From contig JAGFNK010000946.1 in NCBI GenBank assembly GCA_025769875.1, positions 1 to 17,777 on the forward strand: a DNA stretch of 17,777 nucleotides. The letters run 5' to 3'. The position numbers and the translations under genes are program-made. Below the pieces are notes generated by a model. That model worked only from the letters and a program-made list of their open reading frames with translations. It was not told where the DNA came from and searched no databases. Within the stretch, counting starts at the first letter, position 1; every line of letters begins with the position of its first letter. The DNA is from Russula earlei (lineage: Eukaryota; Basidiomycota; Agaricomycetes; Russulales; Russulaceae). Positions 1 to 10,111 of this stretch are shown piece after piece.

Positions 1-1605
1 GGATAAGTCTGCCATAGAAAAGTCAGCGAATCTTCTTCGAATCACACCAAGTCATACCTCTCTACAAAGGACAGTGATGTGAACGTTTCGAGATGTGATA
101 AGGACCGACCCTCATCAGAGAGAATAATCGCTCGTCGCCATACACTTATATTCCCCATAATGAAGAGGGACTACCATCCAGCGATGCGACTCAGCTTATG
201 ATATGCGGGCCGTCTCATTGCTGAGCTGGCGTTCGAGCATAGCCTTGTCTTCCTTCGGTTACGGCAGCGAACTTGACGACGGACATGCCAATTCTTGATG
301 CATACACAGAGGACCAACCCCCTCCAAGGTAGTGGTCACAGTGTATGAAATGGCGGCACGTCTTCTTGGCAAGGTGAGAGAGGGGTGCGTCAACGAGGGT
401 GAATTCGATCGGCAGGCCATCAAGGCATTGGATAACGATGCTCGCGTGAAGTCTGGGAAGATTCGTCAGCACCATGTGCGAACGAAATGGAAAAAAAGGT
501 TTGCTAACTGCTGTTGTTACGTTTGAAGGACCAGCACTTGAACGCCCTCGGTTCGATTTGAACACCAACCTTGCGGATCGCATGCGGTCATTGGTCATCT
601 GTCTTCCCCTTGGCAACAAGGACGGATCTTCTGTGGGGACATCCAAACGAAATCTTTGCATTAGAGTATCGTCGTCGATGTCCCTGACTTCTGTGAGCAG
701 CATGTACACCAACATGCTCCAGATAGGTGGGAGTCGTCCTTCGTCATCACAAGGCGGAAGACAGAACTTGGTGATCGGCGAGCAGTAGGACCCGAGGTCT
801 CCCTGGCGTCCGTGGAATGTACATGATGATGTAGTGCAATCCACTGAAGACGACTGCCCAACGAACGTGCCGAGGTGATCCGACTGAAAACGTCACCCCG
901 CATGGTAAACAAGCTACAAGTACAGATTGACTTGGATAATGGACGACTGAAAGAGGCAACCATACGAACCTTGCCCAGGATGGCCTCGTAACCGGTGTGT
1001 TTGTTTGATGAGCCCCGGATTGGAATTGACATTTCGGGCGTTCTCAGCTGAGTCATGAGTTCCTCCATGAACCTGTTGAAGACGTGCGGTGACTTATCCT
1101 GCCATAGGATTTTCACTTCACCATTTAGCCGGTAACTGTGATCAGTGATCACCATTCGGTTTAGTGAAGGCTCTTGGGATAGGAACTGCAGCATGTCATT
1201 GGTAAGGGCACGATAAATGTCTTCAACCAGGTAAGAGAGATTTAGTGCGATGGCCCCCGAGGATGCTTCACGATTAGCAAAGAAACTGGTGCGCCGACAT
1301 CCTCGTCGAAGTTGTTGTAGAGCACTCTGGGGTGTGATGGGATCTTCGTCGTCTAGGAAAACAGTACCTGCTGCCGTCTCAGAGTAACTCTGGTTAATGA
1401 TATCGCCCAAGTGCTCCCACATCATAGCTGGCAAGTTCTCCACTAGATGCACAGATGCGGGTAAGCGCATTTGGTTCCCCAGCAAGGGATTGAAGGAACT
1501 CATTTGTACGACGGAAGTTACTGGCGTTTCATGAATTTCTCGTAAACGGACACGTACGTCTTGGTGATCTGGAAGAAGCAGGTCTCTCCAGGTGTTAATA
1601 TCCAT
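1..1605 (-). pseudogene. Fungal kinase-like gene, broken, cut by left edge
   Basis: The reading starts at ATG 1605-1603 and runs in one frame (about 210 codons) to a probable 56-nt intron at 969-914 (GTTCGT...TTGTAG). After it, coding-like sequence continues but changes frame several times. Recognisable pieces are VRWAVVFSGLHYIIMYIPRT, then LPPIWSMLVYMLLTEVRDID in another frame. Further on come VVKFAAVTEG and, past yet another shift near 240, LSRIAGWVVPLHYGEY and ILSDEGRSLSHLE. The last pieces resemble the N-lobe and hinge of the degenerate protein-kinase-like domain common in mushroom genomes: a V-K-F lysine strand, then 'LSRITGWVVP.L.GEY' and 'ILSDEGRSL'. The catalytic loop would lie beyond the left edge. 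The N-terminal 200 residues match no family I can name. Homology to the second copy at 2056-3349 is plain. With at least three frame changes it is almost certainly a pseudogene. Kinase-like assignment is from memory of the family and is moderately sure. Confidence 0.7.
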
Positions 1606-1779
1606 TTAACGAGTGAAAGGAGTTTGTTTGTAGTCGTAGTCAACTCAACAACTAGCCACCATCATATTTCAAACTCGATTTGAACTCCGCAGCTCCCTTA
1701 GGGGCCCTCAAGAATCTGGGCTGCGGAAGTCGTAAGTTACCTCCTGCCTACTTAAATGAGTAGATAGTTTACCCTTGTC

Positions 1780-1814
1780 CCTCAGTGATCGCTCACGCGC
1801 GCGAGTCACTGAGG
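1780..1814. repeat. Near-palindrome, copy 1
   Basis: CCTCAGTGA at 1780-1788 is the exact reverse complement of TCACTGAGG at 1806-1814, enclosing a GC-rich, CG-repeat core. The inner 30 nt (1784-1813) are identical to 1907-1936. The arms could form a 9-bp stem. Confidence 0.85.
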
Positions 1815-1860
1815 TGCATTCCCACTTACTTATCGTTCCTTACGTTCTATAAAGCTCATA

Positions 1861-1891
1861 CCTGAATAGTACAGTCGTTACATTATTCAGG
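1861..1891. repeat. Inverted repeat with 8-bp arms
   Basis: CCTGAATA at 1861-1868 is the reverse complement of TATTCAGG at 1884-1891, with a 15-nt loop. The last 22 nt before the final G (1869-1890) recur exactly at 1936-1957, where the left arm is missing. Confidence 0.8.
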
Positions 1892-1906
1892 TAAATATAT
1901 ATCTAT

Positions 1907-1957
1907 AGTGATCGCTCACGCGCGCGAGTCACTGAGTACAGTCGTTACATTATTCAG
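1907..1957. repeat. Near-palindrome copy 2 plus repeated 22-nt block
   Basis: Positions 1907-1936 repeat 1784-1813 exactly, and 1936-1957 repeat 1869-1890 exactly (GTACAGTCGT...ATTCAG). The two repeat types are therefore interleaved, as expected from a nested insertion or a local 67-nt duplication. The repeat unit begins and ends with AGTGA/TCACT and has a CGCGCG core. Confidence 0.85.
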
Positions 1958-2055
1958 CGATTCTCACGTGTGCGAACGTGCAGGTCTCCTCGGACGCTGC
2001 ATACACTCACTCAAAACAATCCTTCCATATCCTCAATAAACTGTTTAGTTTCTAC

Positions 2056-3349
2056 ACCAAATGCGCTTACCCGCGTCCATGCGTCTAGTGGAGAACTTGC
2101 CAGCTGTGATGCAGGAGCAGCTGCCATCTCGGACGGCGATATCATTAACTAGAGTTACTCCGAGATGGCAGCAGGTACCGTTTTCCTAGACGACGATCAG
2201 CACATCACACCCCGGAGTGCTCTAGAAACGCTCCGACGAGAATGTCGGCACGTCCAATTTGTCACCAATAATGAAGCATCATCTGGGGGCATCGCACTAA
2301 ATCTCTCTTACATGGTCGAAGACATTTATCGTGCCCTTACAAATAATGTGCTGCAGTTCCTATCCCAAGAGCCTTCACACCACCGAACGGTTATCACTGA
2401 TCACAGTTACCGGCTAAATGATAAGTCATCCCATGTATTCGACGGGTTCATGAGGGGTCTCATGTCTCATCTGGGATCGTGGCCCGAAACATTAATTACT
2501 TCCAGGGGCTCATTAACCGGTTATGAGGTCATCCTGGGCAAGGTTCGTATGGTTGCCTCTTTCAGTCATTCATTATCTGAGTCAATCTGTGCTTGTAGAT
2601 TATGTACCATGCGGCTGACCAGCCTTCGGTCGGATCACAGCAACACGTTCGTTGGGCAGTCATCTCCAGTGGATTGCACTACACCATCCTATACATTCCA
2701 CGGACGCCAGAGAGACCTCAGGTCTACTGCTCGCCGATCACCAAGTTTTGTCTTCGGCCTAGTGATGTCCATGGCCAACTCCCACCTATCTGTTGGTGTA
2801 CATGCCGCTCACCGAAGACGGGGACATCAACGACGATACTCTAATGGACAGATTTGCATTGAATGTCCAAGATCCGCCTTTGGGAAGACGGCTGACCAAA
2901 GACGGCGTGCGATCCGCAAGGTTGGGGTCGAAATCAACGTAACAACAGTAGTTAGCAAACCTTTTTCTTCCATTCGTTCACACACGGTGTTGACGAATCT
3001 GCCCAGACTCGCGCGAACATTGTTATTCAATGCCTTGATGGCCTGCCAATCGAATTCACCCCCGTTGACGCACCCCTCTCTCAACTTGCCAAGAAAATGG
3101 CATGTCATCGTAAAGTTCGCCGCCACGCCGAAGAAAGCCAAGGCTATGCTGGAACGCCAGCTCAGCAATGAGACGGCCGCATATCATAAGCTGAGCCGTA
3201 TCACTGGATGGGTGGTCCTTCTCCATCATGGGGAATATAAGTGTGTTGAATCCTTAGATCATTTGGAAATAGACTTTATTTGTGAACATGTATCATTGAC
3301 TGAGCGTGCGTGCTGCGACCAGTGTGCCGTACTGCACATATGTGCGTGA
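2056..3349 (+). pseudogene. Fungal kinase-like gene, second broken copy
   Basis: This is a diverged, oppositely oriented copy of the gene at 1-1605; homology begins at 2056. A QMRLPAS...RLVENLPA segment is followed by a frame change, then a TAG stop at 2150-2152 where the other copy reads Gln. From 2165 the frame is open (AAGTVFLDD, LNLSYMVEDIYRALTN) to an intron at the same place as in the other copy, starting GTTCGTATGG after GGCAAG and ending CTTGTAG near 2599. The next exon reads IMYHAADQPSVGSQQHVRWA. Losses of one C near 2722 and of 7 nt near 2790 shift the frame again. The C-terminal part keeps a kinase-lobe-like VKFA and YHKLSRITGW, but the segment matching ILSDEGR is deleted. It meets the DUF262 pseudogene tail to tail. 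It is clearly dead, and the family assignment is moderate. Confidence 0.7.
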
Positions 3350-4660
3350 AGCAACGGGCTTTGGAGCTACCCTTTGCGTCATAAAGGACAAACTAAGATT
3401 CACCTTGCGCTCATACACAGCATCGATGATGGCCCATCTATGTTGGCAAACCCGCGTATTCGGTCGTATATCCTTGTACACCTGCCGTAAATCAGTTCGC
3501 AAGTGAGCAATCGCAGCGGCTCTCTCTCTGTCGCGGAAGTCCTCGCCGTCTTCGTGCAACGTGTAAAGCATGACGCCTATGAATGAAAAAAGATGCATGA
3601 GGTGGAGGCCAATATGGACCACGGACCAATGAAGACAAACTCTGCCGGCGAAACTTTGGCGGAAAAAGTCGTAAAGGCCATGTTCAAAGCCTTGTCGCAG
3701 GCTTTCTCGAGCAGATTCGACAGTATGCGCTCCGCCTTGAATTTAAAAGTACGGGTAGTTTTGCAACCTTTCCAGCTGTGGTGCTGATGGTGTACGCCGC
3801 AAATCAACATCGTGGCAGCAGTATAGCATGGAAGCAATGTTCTGGAACGTGCGTCCTCGTTTGGTATCAAACTCGACGTGACTTGCCAACCCTCCGCTGA
3901 TGGTAATGTACTTCATGTCCAACTCATTCACGTAATCTGCCCAGGGAGAGGCAGTGGCTTGCAACTTCTCTGTAACCAAGTTAACAATCGAGTACTGCCA
4001 CCGCCAAGCGCTGGTGAGAACGCACTGGCAGCACTAATACTCATTCCGAGCTGTACGCGCTGAAAAACCTCACGCTCCGAGGCCGGTGATATTCCACTTG
4101 AGCTTTGGTCAGTCCTCACGAGAACGCCCCGACGAGGGGAGACGTACCACACGTTATGCGCTTCTCGAACTTCCTCTTCCCCTCCATAGATATTTCATTT
4201 CGTCTGCCTTTGTGAGCCGCTGGGACTTGAGTTTCCGCGTGTCAGGGTCCCTGTCTGAAGAACGCTGTCACCCACTGGGCGCGAGAAAGTTTGACGGGAA
4301 ATCACACATAGGCAATCTAGAGAGGAACGAGTCAGTTTCATGGTGAAGGCGGTCGAAAGACGAGAGCGCACATGGCCATCTAGGAATTTTACAATGCTAG
4401 TGAGGCATTGCTTTCCATCCACGCAGACGCGTACTTCTTCACCGTCTTCAGCTTGCATCACGGCAAAGATAACAGGCGGAATGTAGAAGTTGTGGAAGAG
4501 GGAGTCGACCATTTCCATCTGCTTTGTTGTAGGCCACGCAACATCTTTTCTCCCCGCGTGAGCGCGAAGGAAGGCGAGAAAAGGACGAAAGGCACACCTC
4601 GTTGGTATGGCGGGTTTAGTTCGATTTTACCATTATGAATTTGGACTGCACCGTGATGGT
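3293..4660 (-). pseudogene. DUF262 (GmrSD/ParB-like N-terminal) family gene, decayed
   Basis: In order on the minus strand: IELNPPYQR, intron 4597-4545, then VAWPTTKQMEMVDSLFHNFY, PPVIFAV and DGKQCLTSI. Next come intron 4371-4317, a scrambled middle, KFEKRITC, intron 4147-4097, CVEY and EREVFQRVQLGM. After intron 4025-3970 follow KLQATASPWADYVNELDM and FDTKRGRTFQNIASMLYCC, then VSPAEFVFI, intron 3626-3577, and a tail ending at 3293. PPYQR, DGKQRLTSI and RVQLGM are hallmarks of fungal DUF262 proteins, relatives of the nuclease/NTPase domain in bacterial GmrSD. The Arg of DGxQR is Cys here (codon 4407-4405). Splice sites, several with CTGAC or TTAAC branch points, survive. Frame breaks are needed near 4083 (C run), 4170 (G run), 4250 and 3760 (T run). 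The N-terminal exons were not found. Function is lost or doubtful. Confidence 0.72.
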
Positions 4661-5690
4661 TAGGCCAGCTGCGGAGACGTTGAGGAAGAGAGGGCGTACT
4701 GTGGTTACAGACGGAGCGCGCAATGACCTAGCCGGTTCCTGGTATCAGCAAGTGTCAGTGCTTTCGCTCAGCGCGTTGCTCGTGCTTGGAACCAAGGGCA
4801 AGAAGCCTCTACGACTTGCTCTCAGCGAATTGGAAAACTGTGGCGCGGTTCGCATTCGACACGTCGTGAGGGGTGTGTCCAAACCGTTGTCTTCTATAAA
4901 TGTCATTCACATCCCATTACCCTGGCGCGCATTTTGGCGCGCATAGATTGCGAAGAACGCCCAGGCTCATGGCATTTTTCCATGGGGATATAGGGTATAC
5001 AGACTCCAATCATATTGATCATTTGTTGCGAGGAATCTCACACCCTCCCTCGAAGCGCCGGCGTACCCAGACGTCTAGCGCTTCTCCTACCCAATCGCTC
5101 GACGTGTCTCCGACATCCCAACATTCTCAAAGGACTCGGAACGCCGGGTCTCTTCGCCAAGACGACGATAAAGAGACTGGCCTACCTGGCACGTCCGAGG
5201 GCCGCACTGTTGGTCCAGGAGCTCGGCTGAGCTTGTCGAGACACGTGCCGATGCTGCGGTTGCGCCCGCAGCCTCCCGGACTGGGTGGGGGCGGTGATCG
5301 ACTTCGTTCTCGTGCGTATCACCATCATCACGTCTGTACTGATGGTCAGGATCCAGTAAGAAAACGTACGGACTTGGCTTGATGGACATAGGTATGGCCG
5401 TCCCCGCAATGCCACGACGACCTGGTGCATTTCTTGCCAATCCGAACAAGGCCGCGCGCAGAGTCACAGCGGTGGAAGTGGAATTTGCGAGTGACGAATC
5501 TCGACCTATCATGTGGGATGCTATACGGTGGACGCAGGCTGCGTTAGCTGGTGTATCTGAGTACGTGACTGATAGGTGGACTCGCAGCGCATGCGGTTGT
5601 CGGTCACCAAGGCCTTCTCTTATTGCTGTGGCGCTACGAGTCCTGGGCCCAGGGGTCGGGGATCGGCCTTCTATTAACCTGCTGAACTGA
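4661..5690. other. Unassigned stretch, no supported gene
   Basis: No gene could be supported in this 1-kb stretch. The 5' exons of the DUF262 pseudogene should lie near 4661-4900 on the minus strand but are not recognisable. Plus-strand open frames at 4900-5382 and 5379-5690 are Arg/Ser/Pro-rich and low in family signals. A short hydrophobic run (DFVLVRITIITSVLMVRI) is encoded on the plus strand at about 5299-5355, just before a GTAAGA that could be a donor site. A TATAAA lies at 4895-4900. These might be remnants of a gene, but I do not recognise one. Confidence 0.3.
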
Positions 5691-5929
5691 ACTGCCGCGG
5701 TCGAGCGCCGACGGCGTCTATTTTCTTATAACAATGCTGTACAGTCCCTCAGCCTCCCGCCCGCCCTGCCCGAACATTTGTGATCCTGTATCCGAGCAAT
5801 ATCCATGTCATCAAAATGTATTGCCCCGCGCCCAAAGATGGACAGGATAATCACCGTCTCCGATCAAGCCTATTGAATTCTCACAGCTGTTTGAAGCTCT
5901 CATGGCATTTGCAACGAGGTTACCGCCCT

Positions 5930-5940
5930 CTTATATAGAT
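5930..5940 (+). promoter_or_regulatory. TATA box of the DUF6535 gene
   Basis: CTTATATAGA lies about 45 nt upstream of the chosen ATG at 5978, a normal distance for a fungal gene with a short 5' leader. The 5691-5929 stretch before it holds no gene and is probably promoter and 3' flank. Confidence 0.5.
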
Positions 5941-5977
5941 TCCCTTATACGATCCCCTCATTACCCTCCATCTCTCG

Positions 5978-8143
5978 ATGTCTCAGCTTCCATCTTGCCA
6001 TGTCATCCACGCTGACAATCGACTTGAAGAACGGATTGAGATAGGTACGCCACCCTTTGTTTGACCCTACTCTCTCACCAATCCCTCCCACCTGTCGTAG
6101 GTCCTGAATATCCTCCTCAGACTTTACAGTACCAAAAATGGCAAGGACACGTCCGATTTTCGGACAGCTCGGGCCCTCTCTATGCCATGTATCTAAAGGT
6201 TGCAGAAGAACAAGACCAGAGGAGAGCCGAACGTTTGAGAGCAGATACAGACCAGATCCTCCTCTTTGTGAGTCCTAGTCGTCGCCATGTCAACATCGCT
6301 CGTCCAACTTACCATGTTTGATTGTCAGTGTGGCTTGTTCTCCGCCGCCGTCGCTGCTTTAGTCGTGCCATCGATGCCGAACCTCAAGTCAACCCCAGAC
6401 CCAACTACTACGGCCACGGAGCAAATGTCTAGTAACATCGAGACTATGATAAACATTCTTTCAAACTATACGTCCTTCCCTTTTCCTGACTACTGTCCTT
6501 ACTCTGTCGGAACAAAGTTTGCCGTCTTGGTCAACTCATTCTGGCTCCTGAGCTTGCTCCTCAGTATCACGTGCGCCCTCATAGCAATATCGCTCCAGCA
6601 ATGGGCACATCGACATGCGAAGGTCACCCCCATGCGATTCAGTCTGCCCGAGCAAGCTCGCATGCGTGCCTTCTTTGCCAAGGGCATCGAGACCCAGAAC
6701 TATGGCCTCTTTGTCGAGTCGCTTCCCGTTCTGGTCCACGTTTCCCTCCTTTTCTTCTTCGCGGGATTTGCCCTCTTCGTGTACGACCTCAACAACACTG
6801 TCTTCGCCCTTTCGTGCTGTTGGACCGTGTTTTTCATCCTGGGATATGGCTATATAACGATTATGCCCATCTTCCGACCCGACAGCCCATTCTACACGCC
6901 CCTTTCTACTCCCGCAGCACGCATTTATGCCGGGGTATTTCGTGGAACCTCCCGAGTTCTCTGGATGGGCCACAATTGCATTGGCGACGCTACCCGGGTG
7001 CGCCTCCAGAATATGAAGGATCGTCATCGTCATTGGCTCTCATGGGACATGATGAAGTTTGCTGAAGAAAAGGCTCGAAAGCAAACCCCGGAGATCAATG
7101 GCGATGTGTTGAAGCGGACGCTCGATGCAATGACCGAAGATCACGAATTGGAGCAGTTCTTCGAAAGCTTTCCTGGATTCTGCGATTCAAAAATAGTCGA
7201 AGATGCTCAACGTAGTCTTGATGTACTTGGCCGCGACAGACTGGCGGACGAACTAGGAGAGTTTTGGAACCGTACATTGTTATCCAACCAGGTCCCCGTA
7301 TCCGTCAAAGAACGACGACTGATCGTCTGCATGAGGGTCCTTGAAGCGGCGGACCTTCATAACGCAGCTCCACGGATCTTTCGTGACCTTTCACACCAAC
7401 GAATGGGCAGAATTTTGCAAGCCATTGAATTGGCACATTCTCTAAAACCGTTTCGCAATGGAAAGCTTGCCGCGCTCGCAGTGTGCATCATTTCTTGCAT
7501 CATTTCAAACGTTCAAGAACGCGACGATCGCTGGTTCTCCCTTGTAATGGATCAATTAGACATGACTGAAGACGTTCTTCGGTCGTACCTGGCACATGGC
7601 GATAGCGTACTCCTTGCCAACCTGATTCATGTCACTCGTCATCTCTTCCGCTCCATTCTCAAAGGTGATCTGGATCTGACTCGGAGGTCGTTGCGCTGTC
7701 TTCCGGCAGTCGCCAGATTCGACATCCTGAACACGGTTCCTGAACTGCAACGGGAGTTCTGTGCGTTGTGGAACGAGATCGTGGATCAAGCGCAGAAGAA
7801 CAAGGGCGGGAGTAATATTTTCACCGAAATCCTCGTCGAGATTTGGCGTCTCCACCTTGCCTTGCATCGGACCGATTCTGCACCGACGGATGTCTCCCAT
7901 TCTGCGACCGGTCATAATGACAAGCCGCACCAGCCAGCCTCACATACTTTGTGCGAGATTGCCGACGATCGCTCTGAGTCGACTTCCCACCAGCGTGATG
8001 TAGTCGGCGACGCAAGCAACGTGGCCAATCACGTTCCCACTACCACTTCCCTTCCCGACGTCAATGACGCTGTTTCATCCCATGCAGCCCGCGACGTCAC
8101 ACAAGACGTCGTTGATACCTCCCCCACATCAGCCAAGGCTTGA
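5978..8143 (+). CDS. DUF6535 domain multi-pass membrane protein
   Basis: Three exons are inferred: 5978-6044, 6101-6267 and 6329-8143, giving about 682 residues. The introns (56 and 61 nt) are GT-AG and the joins keep frame. This replaces false starts in the introns. The protein has YAMYLKVAEEQDQRRAERLRADTDQ before a first hydrophobic stretch (CGLFSAAVAALVV, residues 79-93). Then come a membrane segment at about 142-167 that runs into the family signature SLQQWAHRHAK, and two more at about 205-230 and 235-257. This order (acidic helix, GLFSA, lumenal/extracellular loop, LLSITCALIAISLQQWA) is the DUF6535 layout seen in many mushroom paralogues. The large C-terminal part is helical and probably cytosolic. 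The last 90 residues are Ser/Thr/Asp/His-rich and look disordered. The ATG is chosen because the TATA box and intron 1 phase support it. Function of the family is not known to me. The gene looks intact and stands alone. Confidence 0.88.
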
Positions 8144-9132
8144 CGCGTCTCTCTCTCCACATCTAGCGCTCTCCATCTTCTCTAGGGTAGCAGTCAGTTC
8201 TATCGGTTTCGCTTATAGACAGAAATGTCGCTCGGCCCCAACTCTCTCTCCTCTCGCATCGGAATCATATGGGACATCGATTAGCTGAGCTTGCAAAGCG
8301 GTTTCCAAGCCTTACATCTCCCTTTATGACAATGGTCTGGTTTATTTATCATTTACGCCCTCACCAGTCAAAGACTCTTGTGCTCGACCCGTTGAACCCT
8401 TCCGTCTATGTATTTTATACACCCCCTGCTGCAGTGACTGTTGTATACGGCAACGCTTTGACCATTCGCACGAACTGGGTTGACGGATCCCAAGACACGC
8501 CCAAAACTCCCAGACGACGCAGGCGGGGTGGTGGGTGGGAGTCGGTACGTTAACGAGCACAAAGACGGGACGCAGGCAACGGAGTACAGCCCGACTGTAT
8601 ATGATATATGGGCAAAAGCTGGCTGACAATCGAACTGTACATTTACTCCTTGGAAGGTTATTGGCACAATTGGTCACCCATCAGATGCCTCGGGATCTCA
8701 TAAATGTGAACGGGCAAAAACGACGTGCTTTCAATGATCTATTCCCAACCTTTAGGACAGAACCGGAAATGTATGAAGAATAATAGACATGTCTTCGGAT
8801 GTACCACAATCGCTGACACACAGTATTTCACTAATCATGCACTAAACAACATCTACCAGTGGTTCCCGCCACGTTAGAAGAGTGAAGGGTTTCGTTGATT
8901 CGAGGCCAAAATTGCCTCTTCAAACATCGGTGGTTCGTCAACGTGATTGTAACATACGTATGAGTGTGCAAAGAAAGTTGATACCACTCCAATCCAAGCT
9001 ACTAGTGTTAGTCATCATTTATGAGACAGCTCAATGTATATAGTACACATGAATTCATTAGGTCTTGGAGGCGACAGATTACCGAACAGAAAACTCAGGT
9101 GCGCACGCGATCACCTACGGCTTGCGATCAAT
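8144..9132. other. Intergenic stretch between convergent genes
   Basis: About 1 kb lies between the 3' ends of the DUF6535 and BTB genes. The short open frames on both strands have no recognisable domain, no consistent start, and composition like non-coding DNA. It presumably carries two 3' UTRs. I see nothing else in it. Confidence 0.5.
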
Positions 9133-10111
9133 TCAAGCAGTATCATAAATGGGCACTTCGACGGCGTTTGGCAGGGATTCCATCACGTCCTTGATGGCCT
9201 TGGAAGTGGAGGCCTTATCGTACACCGGGCTCTGACAATTGATCTTTTTGCACTTGACGGCCCAGCACGCCTGCGCGACCTGCCACTCCTCCAAGCCGGC
9301 CAACACGCTGTTCCCAGAGGCGCAGCGCTCCAGCTCGCCGATCATCTTGTGACGCAGCTCGCGCCACTCGACGTGCGAAATCGGCTCGCGGCACCGCGAG
9401 CAGCGCGCCGTGGCGGGGTCGCCGAGCTGCGCGTCGGTGAGGAAGGGCGGCTGGGCGATGCGCTCGCGGAACTGCTCGCGGCGCGCGTGGTGCAGCTCGA
9501 ACAGCGCGAGGAGGTCCGACGTGCGCAGGCGGAGGAGCGCCGCGCGGTTCGAGGGGTGGTACAGGTCCACCGCGAGCGAGCGCGTGGACGCCGTGCGGAC
9601 GTCCTCCGCCCAGCCAAAGTGGCACGCCGCGGCGTACAGCCGGAGGGGCTCGTCGGCGAACGCGGGCGTGCGCAGGAGCGCGCGCACGATCGACGCCGGA
9701 CCGGGCATGTCGTACTTCTCCGCCGCGTAGAGCACGGGCTCGACGGCGTCCCACGTGTCCAGCGTCGGGATTTCGAGGCCGCATATCATGCGCAGCAGCG
9801 ACTCGAGCGTGCGCGCGTCTTCGGAGAGGCTGAGGACTTCGACGTCGGAGGTGGGGGCGGAGGCGCCGAGGGTCGCGTCCCGCTTGGGGTCGTTCCGTGG
9901 TCGCCAAGGGGAAGGTGTGGAACCCTGCGGGAGGGTGAACATCGTGCGAAACCAGGCGGACGTCATTTTGAGCGTCGTCGAGGGTACGCGGAAAAGCACG
10001 CCGTCGTGCGAGCCGAGCACGACGTCGGCATCGAAGGAAAACAGCGGGGTGAAATTTGGAGGCTTGTGGTGCAGCAGGATCTGATGGCCGGTCGGTTTCG
10101 GTTTTTTGCAT
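9133..10111 (-). CDS. BTB/POZ domain protein, 5' end frameshifted in sequence
   Basis: One long minus-strand frame ends at TGA 9135-9133. It begins with a typical fungal BTB start, FSFDADVVLGSHDGVLFRV, followed by LKMTSAWFRTMFTLPQ. Later come a segment like the BTB helices (LESLLRMICGLEIP...VLYAAEKYDMP), then ALLRTPAF and LYAAACHFGW. The C-terminal third has CSRC at about two-thirds of the length and CWAVKCKKINC near the end, a possible metal site that I infer only from the Cys spacing. BTB proteins of this kind usually mediate dimerisation or Cul3 binding; the partner here is unknown. The frame is open upstream to a TAA but has no ATG. The nearest ATG (10111-10109) is followed by CAAAAAACC and is one base out of frame, so one A fewer would make it the start. 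The 9300-9900 part is strikingly GC-rich at third positions. Either a sequencing error, a real frameshift or a missing 5' exon is possible. Confidence 0.8.

Larger units (their letters stand above)
1606..2055. other. Spacer between inverted kinase-like copies, repeat-bearing
   Basis: No gene is seen in this 450-nt AT-richer stretch. It separates the 5' ends of the two head-to-head kinase-like copies. Homology between the copies stops at about 1475 on the left and 2056 on the right, so the spacer is not part of the duplicated unit. It holds several inverted repeats. TCCGCAG at 1686-1692 pairs with CTGCGGA at 1721-1727. Two near-palindromes and a duplicated 22-nt block are listed separately. 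It may be the remains of one or more small non-autonomous mobile elements, but no clear target-site duplication was found. Confidence 0.5.

Noticed and set aside
1784..1936. Whole 153-nt interval as one mobile element bounded by the 30-nt repeats
   Set aside because: The flanks (CCCTC on the left, TACAG on the right) show no target-site duplication, and the repeats are near-palindromic, so end orientation cannot be judged.
4900..5382. Plus-strand 160-codon open frame, Arg/Ser/His-rich
   Set aside because: Translation looks like GC-rich non-coding DNA, with no domain, no promoter-start pairing and no splice partners; a competing frame on the other strand is equally long.
6287..6328. ATG at 6287 as the start of the DUF6535 protein
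   Set aside because: It lies inside intron 2; the family's conserved helix before GLFSA is encoded by the upstream exons, which join in frame.
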